From Debaryomyces hansenii CBS767 (lineage: Eukaryota; Ascomycota; Pichiomycetes; Serinales; Debaryomycetaceae): DNA of 64,000 nt. The translations under genes and the position numbers were made by a program. Shown piece after piece: positions 57,112 to 64,000 of the stretch. Position 1 is the first letter of the stretch. Each line of letters opens with the position of its first letter. The notes under the pieces are model-generated. The model had not been told where the DNA came from. It saw only the letters and a list, made by a program, of their open reading frames with translations, and made no database searches. The stretch is from contig NC_006048.2 of NCBI RefSeq assembly GCF_000006445.2, positions 124,001-188,000 of the forward strand. The letters run 5' to 3'.

Positions 57112-59310
57112 ATGTCTTACGAAAGATCAGAGGTATATGGTGCTCAAGTCTTGCCTGGTGAAGATCCGGAAGATAACTCCTTTAACGAGATTACCAAGGC
57201 ATTTCGTTCATTTATTCTCGAATTCAGATTGAACTCTCAATTCATATACAGAGACCAATTAAGAGAAAATTTGTTGATTAAGAATTACTTTCTCAAGGTT
57301 AATTCTGAACATTTGATTGGGTTCAATGAGGAATTGAACAAGAAATTGACGGATGACCCGGCGGAGATGATTCCGTTGTTTGAGAATGCCATCACTGACA
57401 TTGGGAAAAGGATAGCTTATTTGTCGAACGAAGAGGTGCCAACTGATTTTCCTAATTGTCAGTTGATATTGTTTTCTAATGCCAGTAAGACTTCCATTAG
57501 AGACTTAGACTCGGATCACATTTCAAAAATTGTGAGAGTCAGCGGGATTATCATTTCGTCGTCGGTGTTGAGCTCTAGAGCCACACAGGTGCAGTTGTTG
57601 TGTCGTAACTGTAAGCACACAATGAGACAGAAGATTTCTTCTGGGTTTGGTCTGTTGAACTTACCAAACAGATGTCAAGGAACCCACAATTTTGATGATA
57701 CGTCCACTCAGGACAAATGTCCATCTGATCCTTACACTATTGTTCATGACAAGTCTACGTTTATCGATCAGCAGGTTTTGAAGTTGCAAGAATCCCCAGA
57801 TATGGTTCCAGTCGGTGAAATGCCTAGACACATTATTTTGCAGGCGGACAGATATATGACCAACCAAGTGGTTCCTGGTACAAGAGTAACGATTGTGGGT
57901 ATATACTCCATTTATCAGGCAAAGCAGAAAAGCAGTAGTAATGTGAATACTGTTGCTATTCGTAACCCATATTTAAAGATTTTGGGTATTCAAACTGATG
58001 TCGACAACAGTATTAGCGGACAAGGTTTAACATTTACAGAAGAAGAAGAGGAAGAATTCTTGAAAATATCGAGGTTGCCCAATTTATATGATGTTTTTTC
58101 TAAATCTATTGCTCCGTCAATTTATGGTAATGAAGATATCAAGAAGGCAATTACCTGTTTATTAATGGGTGGTTCTAAAAAGATTTTACCCGATGGAATG
58201 AGATTAAGAGGTGATATTAATGTTTTGTTACTTGGTGATCCAGGTACTGCTAAATCACAATTATTAAAATTCGTTGAAAAAATTTCTCCAATATCCGTCT
58301 ATACTTCAGGTAAGGGTTCTTCGGCTGCCGGTTTAACAGCTTCGGTTCAAAGAGATCAGGTTACAAGAGATTTCTATTTAGAAGGTGGTGCTATGGTTTT
58401 AGCTGATGGCGGTGTCGTCTGTATCGATGAATTCGATAAAATGCGTGATGAAGATAGAGTTGCAATTCATGAAGCTATGGAACAGCAAACTATTTCAATT
58501 GCCAAGGCTGGTATTACTACAATTTTGAATTCAAGAACATCCGTTTTAGCAGCAGCTAATCCAATCTTTGGAAGATACGATGATTTGAAGAGTCCAGGTG
58601 AAAATATCGACTTCCAAACCACAATTTTGTCGAGATTTGATATGATTTTTATCGTTAAGGATGACCATAATGAGGCCAGAGATATTTCAATTGCACAACA
58701 TGTTATGAATGTTCATACAGGTAATGCTAATAACAATCAGGATCAAAACCAAGAAGGTGAAATACCTATTGATGTCATGAAAAGATATATCCAATATGTT
58801 AAATTGAAATGTGCACCACGTTTAAGTCCAGAAGCTTCCGAAAGATTATCATCACATTTCGTGTCTATCAGACGTAGATTGCAAATTAATGAAGTGGAAA
58901 TGAATGAAAGGTCCTCCATTCCAATCACGATTCGTCAATTGGAAGCTATTATTCGTATTACAGAATCATTAGCTAAATTGAGATTATCTCCTATTGCTTT
59001 AGAAGAGCACGTCGAGGAAGCCATTAGGTTGTTCACAGCATCTACCATGGATGCGGTGGACCAAGGTGTATCCAGTGGTGGCTTGATTACAACTGGAGAC
59101 ATGAATAAAGAAATTAATAAAGTGGAACAAGAACTTAGAAGAAGATTACCAATTGGATGGTCTACCGCTTACAAGACTTTGAGAAGAGAAATAGTAGATA
59201 GCGGAAAAGCCAGTCCAGGGGCTTTGGATAAAGCTCTTTATATTTTAGAGAGACACGAAGTCATAAGATTTAGACATCAACGCCAAAATATCTTGCGTTG
59301 TGGTGTCTAA
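57112..59310 (+). CDS. MCM5: MCM5 subunit of the replicative helicase
   Basis: A 732-residue protein. It has the MCM N-terminal domain with a zinc finger (CRNCKH ... CQG ... CPSDP) and an AAA+ core: Walker [12 protein letters not shown] at about 375, [17 protein letters not shown] sensor/hairpin region, Walker [10 protein letters not shown] at about 437 and the arginine finger in [10 protein letters not shown] at about 507. A winged-helix C-terminus follows ([20 protein letters not shown]). Mcm5 pairs with Mcm2 at the gate of the Mcm2-7 ring, loaded at origins in G1 and activated with Cdc45 and GINS. The N-terminal sequence [16 protein letters not shown] and the zinc finger identify it as Mcm5. 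Confidence 0.97.
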   Translation: MSYERSEVYGAQVLPGEDPEDNSFNEITKAFRSFILEFRLNSQFIYRDQLRENLLIKNYFLKVNSEHLIGFNEELNKKLTDDPAEMIPLFENAITDIGKRIAYLSNEEVPTDFPNCQLILFSNASKTSIRDLDSDHISKIVRVSGIIISSSVLSSRATQVQLLCRNCKHTMRQKISSGFGLLNLPNRCQGTHNFDDTSTQDKCPSDPYTIVHDKSTFIDQQVLKLQESPDMVPVGEMPRHIILQADRYMTNQVVPGTRVTIVGIYSIYQAKQKSSSNVNTVAIRNPYLKILGIQTDVDNSISGQGLTFTEEEEEEFLKISRLPNLYDVFSKSIAPSIYGNEDIKKAITCLLMGGSKKILPDGMRLRGDINVLLLGDPGTAKSQLLKFVEKISPISVYTSGKGSSAAGLTASVQRDQVTRDFYLEGGAMVLADGGVVCIDEFDKMRDEDRVAIHEAMEQQTISIAKAGITTILNSRTSVLAAANPIFGRYDDLKSPGENIDFQTTILSRFDMIFIVKDDHNEARDISIAQHVMNVHTGNANNNQDQNQEGEIPIDVMKRYIQYVKLKCAPRLSPEASERLSSHFVSIRRRLQINEVEMNERSSIPITIRQLEAIIRITESLAKLRLSPIALEEHVEEAIRLFTASTMDAVDQGVSSGGLITTGDMNKEINKVEQELRRRLPIGWSTAYKTLRREIVDSGKASPGALDKALYILERHEVIRFRHQRQNILRCGV

Positions 59311-59569
59311 CTATAACTGGTTGGTAGAAGGCAAACTTGTATCAACTAGTAAAGAATTATTCGTTAATTCCCCATGTTAGTTTAGAGCTTTAGTAAAAGA
59401 GCGATTGTGTATAATATTTAATAATATAGTTAATTTAGTTGATCTACTAGTTGTAAAATTATAGCCTGTATATATGCGATCTCTTCCACCATTAAATTAA
59501 AACGAGATTTTTTGAAGAGGTTGTATCTATGGTGATATACTTCCAAACAATAAATCTAATAAATCAAAC

Positions 59570-62017
59570 ATGACCGTGGATAGTCAACCAGCTGATGGTA
59601 CCGATGACTTCAAGTTTTTCGGTCTTGGAGGCTGTAATGAGGTAGGGAGGTCTTGTCATATAATTGAATATAAAAACAAAGTCATTATGTTAGATGCTGG
59701 TGTTCATCCAGGTTTACAAGGATTAAGTTCATTGCCGTTCTATGATGAGTATGATTTATCCAAGGTTGACATCTTGCTAGTTAGTCATTTTCATTTAGAT
59801 CATGCTGCATCATTACCATATGTTATGCAACATACGAACTTCAACGGACGAGTTTTCATGACACATGCGACGAAAGCTATATATCGTTGGTTATTATCAG
59901 ATTTCGTGAAAGTTACTTCGATTGGAGGAGGTAGTGATGCAAGACTCAATAACTCAGATCCTAATGCAAATACTGGATCAAGTAATTTATATACAGATGA
60001 TGATTTGATGAGATCCTTTGATAGAATTGAGACCATTGATTACCACTCTACAATCGAGCTTGATGGTATAAGGTTCACTGCTTACCATGCTGGTCATGTA
60101 TTGGGTGCATGCATGTATTTCATTGAAATTGGTGGTTTGAAAGTATTGTTTACGGGTGATTATTCTAGTGAAGAAGATAGACATTTGCAAGTTGCGGAAG
60201 TACCACCTATAAAACCAGATATCTTGATTACAGAATCTACGTTTGGTACAGCTACGCATGAGCCAAGATTGGAAAAAGAGACTAGAATGACAAATATTAT
60301 TCATTCTACGTTATTAAAAGGAGGTAGAATCCTAATGCCAGTATTTGCATTGGGAAGAGCACAAGAATTATTATTGATTTTAGAAGAATATTGGTCTCTA
60401 AATGATGATTTACAAAACATAAATATATATTATGCCTCTTCTTTAGCAAGAAAATGTATGGCTGTATATCAGACTTACACGAATATCATGAATGATAGTA
60501 TTCGTCTCACAACTTCAGCAACCAATTCAAGCAAAAAACAAAATCCCTTCCAATTTAAATTTATCAAATCCATAAAAAACTTAGATAAGTTTCAAGATTT
60601 TGGACCTTGTGTTGTTGTAGCCTCCCCGGGTATGTTACAGAACGGTGTTTCTAGAGAACTTTTAGAAAGGTGGGCGCCTGATCCTAAGAATGCAGTCATA
60701 ATGACAGGTTACTCGGTTGAGGGAACAATGGCGAAAGATTTATTAACTGAACCTCATACTATCCAATCTGCAATGAATTCTGATATGACTATTCCCCGTC
60801 GTTTAAGTATCGAAGAGATTTCATTTGCTGCACATGTTGATTTTCAACAAAATGCAAGCTTCATAGAAAAAGTCAACCCGCTGAAGATCATATTGGTACA
60901 TGGGGAAAGTAATCCTATGGGTAGGTTGAAGTCTGCATTATTGAGTAAATATGCTTCACGTAAGGGAACAGAACAGGAAGTTAAGGTTTTCAATCCTCGG
61001 AATTGTGATGAAGTGACAATTGGTATTAAAGGCTTAAAGGTGGCGAAGGTATTAGGTACATTGGCTGAAGAGCAATTGTCATACTTGAAGAAAGAAATTA
61101 GCACTCAAATTAAGAAAGATAATGTTAAAATAGAGGAGTTATCAGATGATAACATGGATAAAGAAACAATGCCAGAATCAGATGAGAAAGCTGATAAGGA
61201 ATCTGAAGATACAAAGAACGATATTGATAAAAACAATGATGAAAATGCTAATGAAAAAAATATAATAAGTACTGGAAAGGCATTATCAGGTGTTCTTGTT
61301 TCTAAAGATTTTGATTTGAATCTTCTTCAATTACAAGATTTGCATGAATTTACTCAATTATCTACTTCGATTGTTAAGTCTAAGATTAATTTGAAGATAA
61401 ATGCTGATATTTCCTTAATGAAATGGCACTTGGAGCAAATGTTTGGGTTTATCAGTATATTGGCAGATGATGAAGAAACATGGGAGTGTGTGATCATGGA
61501 TATGATTGATATTTCTGTTGAAAAGAATAATTCTCAAAGTGCTGGAGGTTTATTGATAAATGTTGAATGGGTTAACGACAATTTGATGGCTGATTCCTTG
61601 GCTGACAGTGTGATAGCTATATTATATTCTATTGACTCTTCTCCTGCATCTGTTAAATTGACTTCTAAGAGTTGTTCTCATTCCCACAATAAGGTCAAAG
61701 AGGAAGTTGATGATGATGCAATGATTGAATCAACACCCCCACCCGAAAAAAATGCACACGCAAACTCAGAAATATCAAGCCGTATTCACCGTATTACCTC
61801 TTTGTTAAAAGCCCAATTTGGTGATTCTTTAAAGACTGCTGCTGGTGAGGAGGGTAAAAAGGCTACAATTGTAATTGGTAAAAATGAAGCTAAAATTGAT
61901 TACTTGAATCTTACTGTTGATTGTAACTCTAGAGTTTTGCGAGACCGTATTGAGAATATCATCAAAAGAGGTTGTGGATTGGCTGCTCCATTAAGTCAGT
62001 ACGAGAAGACTACGTAA
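59570..62017 (+). CDS. YSH1: Ysh1/CPSF73 endonuclease of mRNA 3'-end processing
   Basis: An 815-residue metallo-beta-lactamase/beta-CASP nuclease. The zinc-binding HFHLDH is at residues 73-78; other metal ligands lie in [18 protein letters not shown] and [13 protein letters not shown]. The beta-CASP domain has [52 protein letters not shown] and the final ILVHGES. A Lys/Asp/Glu-rich linker (about 520-560) and a C-terminal Ysh1-type domain follow. It cleaves pre-mRNA at the poly(A) site within the cleavage and polyadenylation factor and also processes snoRNA ends. SMD2 follows 163 bp downstream. Confidence 0.96.
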   Translation: MTVDSQPADGTDDFKFFGLGGCNEVGRSCHIIEYKNKVIMLDAGVHPGLQGLSSLPFYDEYDLSKVDILLVSHFHLDHAASLPYVMQHTNFNGRVFMTHATKAIYRWLLSDFVKVTSIGGGSDARLNNSDPNANTGSSNLYTDDDLMRSFDRIETIDYHSTIELDGIRFTAYHAGHVLGACMYFIEIGGLKVLFTGDYSSEEDRHLQVAEVPPIKPDILITESTFGTATHEPRLEKETRMTNIIHSTLLKGGRILMPVFALGRAQELLLILEEYWSLNDDLQNINIYYASSLARKCMAVYQTYTNIMNDSIRLTTSATNSSKKQNPFQFKFIKSIKNLDKFQDFGPCVVVASPGMLQNGVSRELLERWAPDPKNAVIMTGYSVEGTMAKDLLTEPHTIQSAMNSDMTIPRRLSIEEISFAAHVDFQQNASFIEKVNPLKIILVHGESNPMGRLKSALLSKYASRKGTEQEVKVFNPRNCDEVTIGIKGLKVAKVLGTLAEEQLSYLKKEISTQIKKDNVKIEELSDDNMDKETMPESDEKADKESEDTKNDIDKNNDENANEKNIISTGKALSGVLVSKDFDLNLLQLQDLHEFTQLSTSIVKSKINLKINADISLMKWHLEQMFGFISILADDEETWECVIMDMIDISVEKNNSQSAGGLLINVEWVNDNLMADSLADSVIAILYSIDSSPASVKLTSKSCSHSHNKVKEEVDDDAMIESTPPPEKNAHANSEISSRIHRITSLLKAQFGDSLKTAAGEEGKKATIVIGKNEAKIDYLNLTVDCNSRVLRDRIENIIKRGCGLAAPLSQYEKTT

Positions 62018-62180
62018 ATAAGTAAATAGCCTGTATAATATGATTTAATAATAAGTATAGTGAATTTGATAGTTGGTGTGCGTGTGAGTCTCAATTTCTG
62101 TAGCATCAAATACTTGAAGACTTCAGTTTACAATGAAGTATCTACAACTTCTACATATATATATTTATATTATCTGGGTA

Positions 62181-62589
62181 ATGGCGTATGTATTTATATT
62201 AATGGAATTTTCAAAGTATTTGAGAACGATTACTAACTATTGATAGTGAATTAATAGATCGTCCTCGTTCAGAATTAACTGAACTTGAACTTCAAAAATT
62301 GGAGGAGTTTGAGTTCACACATGGACCTATGTCTTTATTACAGAATGCTGTGAATAATGGAAGCCCCGTTGTTATTTCATGTCGTAACAATCATAAACTT
62401 ATTGCGAAGGTAAAGGCTTTTGATAGACACTGTAATTTGATATTAGAAAATGTTAAAGAATTGTGGACAGAATCCGTTAAGAATAATAAGGGCAAAAAGA
62501 TAAAGTCCACGTCTAAAGAAAGATTTGTATCGAAGATGTTCTTGAGAGGTGATTCCGTTGTTATTGTCTTGAAGGCCCAGGCTTCATAA
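62181..62589 (+). CDS. SMD2: Sm protein D2, spliced with a five-nucleotide first exon
   Basis: Exon 1 is ATGGC at 62181-62185 and exon 2 is 62247-62589, giving 115 residues starting [20 protein letters not shown]. This restores the helical N-terminus seen in S. cerevisiae Smd2 (IIDRPKHELSRAELEELEEF). Sm motif 1 ([30 protein letters not shown]) and Sm motif 2 ([14 protein letters not shown]) are intact, with the [10 protein letters not shown] loop between. SmD2 is part of the heptameric Sm ring on U1, U2, U4 and U5 snRNAs. Its own mRNA needs splicing. Confidence 0.96.
62186..62246 (+). other. SMD2 intron, 61 nt
   Basis: Donor GTATGT at 62186, branch point TACTAAC at 62231-62237, acceptor TAG ending at 62246. 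Phase 2 after ATGGC (split GCT codon). Confidence 0.93.
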
Positions 62590-63070
62590 TTAGATGCATT
62601 ATGGGGTTAAGAGTTTTAATAAGATTTACAGAATGCCCATTCCGAGAATTCGTATCTGATGCTGCTTAGTAAACCATAATAGTCTATAAGTTGGTTGACT
62701 TATAATAAAGACCCTATTAAATTGTCATGATTACGTCTCTTTCAGTTTTTTTCTAGAAACCCATGTGAATTAATGCATTTACATCATTTTCCTTAGTTAC
62801 TTACTGACGTAAGTAGCACAGTTGTAACTTTACATATTGTATAATAAAATTCTATAATCATTAATATAAATTTCTTAAGATTTTTAGAAAATTTGTTTAC
62901 TTACATGCGATCGCATAGTGAAATCAAAATTATGATGTATGATGTGTATCATTTTATCTTACACTTTTCGTTATTTATGATAATTCAGGCATATACTTTT
63001 ATCTGAAGGTCTCTTGAGTCTAGTATATCCGCTGGATTTTAAGAATTGCGTTTATAACAAATCAATCAAA
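62590..63070 (+). promoter_or_regulatory. MEC3 upstream region with palindromes
   Basis: 481 bp without a gene. It has a bZIP-like TGACGTAA (62805-62812) inside the inverted pair ACTTAC/GTAAGT, and a perfect 12-bp palindrome ATGCGATCGCAT at 62905-62916, about 155 bp before the MEC3 start. Confidence 0.45.
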
Positions 63071-64000
63071 ATGAAGCTTAAGCTTAGAACACAGAACATT
63101 GAAGCTTTAAAGACGACCCTTTCACTAATAAGTCACATACGAAAGTTTGTCATATTAAGATTCACGCCAACCCAGCTACTAATAATACTGGTTAATGGGT
63201 CATCTATAACACAAGAGCCACAAGTATGGTGTAAACTACAAATCAATAATATGTTCGATCAGATAGAAATCCAAAGTTTACGTGATAACACCATTCTGTT
63301 GGAAATCAACATTGAGCAATTGTTACAGACATTGCATAATTTTAATAGGGCTAATAGTGATGGGTTAAACATACGGCTCCAAAAAAAAGATACTTCTGGA
63401 GGACAAGGTATTAATATAAGCAATGGAAGAATTGCATCTTTAGCATTGTTCTACTCAAACATAAACATTAATTCAAACGCAATTAATCATACCTTCCGTC
63501 TACCAGTCAAGATATTGAAAAATACAGATGATATAATGCTCCTAAAGGAACCAGAATTGACAGAAGTGGACTTAATGATGAGGTTGCCTAAAGAGTTTCT
63601 ATCAACGTACAAGAGATTAGAAAAGTTCAAGAAAACTTCTAGTAATGATTTGGTTAATATCAAATCAAGCAGGCGTAATGGAGGGTTTTTAGGGTTTGTA
63701 TTGGAAGAAGACGGAAAATTTAAAGTGACAATTAGCTGGAACGATAAACTAGAAGTGCAAAAACCCAACAGAAGTAATTTCGATGGTGAATCGTTACGAT
63801 TAGCAAATTTACACAATCCAGGATCGGTGCTCAGCCAAGATGTTGATGAAGATGATATCCATGAAGATAAGGAGATCTTGGTGAGATTAAAAGATTGGAA
63901 AATGGCATCTAAAATTGTTGCAACTTGTAAAACGGTGATTTTCCTTTTAACTCATAAAGAAGCATGCGTATTGCATTGCTTATTAGATGACACTGATGAT
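63071..64000 (+). CDS. MEC3: Mec3/Hus1-like 9-1-1 checkpoint clamp subunit, 3' end outside window
   Basis: 310 codons from the ATG at 63071 to the window edge. The start MKLKLRT and the following SHIRKFVILRFTPTQLLII match S. cerevisiae Mec3 (MKLKLI..., SLRKTAILRFNSERLTIIS). Later, HTFRLPVKIL, and near the edge LVRLKDWKMASKIVATCKTV plus EACVLHCLLDDTD, match the Mec3 C-terminal region (IIRCKDWKVCSKLYAAFEEV, ESCVFHC). Only a few tens of residues should be missing. Mec3 forms the PCNA-like clamp with Rad17 and Ddc1 that activates Mec1 at DNA damage. Two CTG codons (40 and 76) align with Ser and Thr in S. cerevisiae Mec3. Confidence 0.9.
   Translation, partial: MKLKLRTQNIEALKTTLSLISHIRKFVILRFTPTQLLIILVNGSSITQEPQVWCKLQINNMFDQIEIQSLRDNTILLEINIEQLLQTLHNFNRANSDGLNIRLQKKDTSGGQGINISNGRIASLALFYSNININSNAINHTFRLPVKILKNTDDIMLLKEPELTEVDLMMRLPKEFLSTYKRLEKFKKTSSNDLVNIKSSRRNGGFLGFVLEEDGKFKVTISWNDKLEVQKPNRSNFDGESLRLANLHNPGSVLSQDVDEDDIHEDKEILVRLKDWKMASKIVATCKTVIFLLTHKEACVLHCLLDDTDD

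Overview
The window is a gene-dense, AT-rich stretch of budding-yeast nuclear chromosome carrying 36 protein-coding genes, two of them cut by the window edges. Introns are short, with GTATGT donors, a near-invariant TACTAAC branch point and AG acceptors. Several features point to a respiring CUG-Ser (CTG) clade yeast such as Debaryomyces or a close relative: an EFG1/EFH1-type APSES regulator, a complex I assembly factor, an IMH3-like intron-containing IMP dehydrogenase, and CTG codons sitting where homologues have Ser/Ala/Thr. Species assignment is inference. Proteins are described with standard translation, so CTG residues shown as Leu are probably Ser.

Left part (1-23.5 kb): truncated LTE1, SLX9 (ATG-only first exon), a GPI-type exo-beta-glucanase, FHL1 (ribosomal-protein gene regulator), proteasome subunit PRE2, RPL11 (ATG-only first exon), the convergent spliceosome genes SNT309 and RDS3, ASR1, twinfilin TWF1, an unrecognised protein with Cdk-type sites, a mitochondrial NDUFAF3-like factor and the mitotic regulator NDD1.

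Middle part (23.5-46 kb): an eisosome protein (LSP1/PIL1), an isochorismatase-like hydrolase behind a duplicated promoter block, a tandem Mpv17/SYM1 pair, RTS1, IMP dehydrogenase (217-nt intron), SCP1, MAK16, an RTA1/RSB1-type membrane protein, a 4-hydroxyphenylpyruvate dioxygenase with a large insertion, an EFH1-like APSES factor with a 1.3-kb upstream region, and AVT1.

Right part (46-64 kb): MRN1, a 1.5-kb intergenic stretch with a GC-rich structured patch, GSP1 (Ran), YHC1, ATP14 (5' intron), a coiled-coil ADIP-like protein, an unrecognised single-span membrane protein, RSO55, MCM5 (MCB and ECB-like promoter sites), YSH1, SMD2 (5-nt first exon) and truncated MEC3.

There is no operon logic, but themes recur: mRNA processing (SNT309, RDS3, YHC1, SMD2, YSH1, ASR1, MRN1), cell cycle and DNA integrity (LTE1, NDD1, RTS1, MCM5, MEC3) and ribosome biogenesis (SLX9, FHL1, RPL11, MAK16). 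No transposon, tRNA, rRNA, CRISPR-like array or centromere was recognised.
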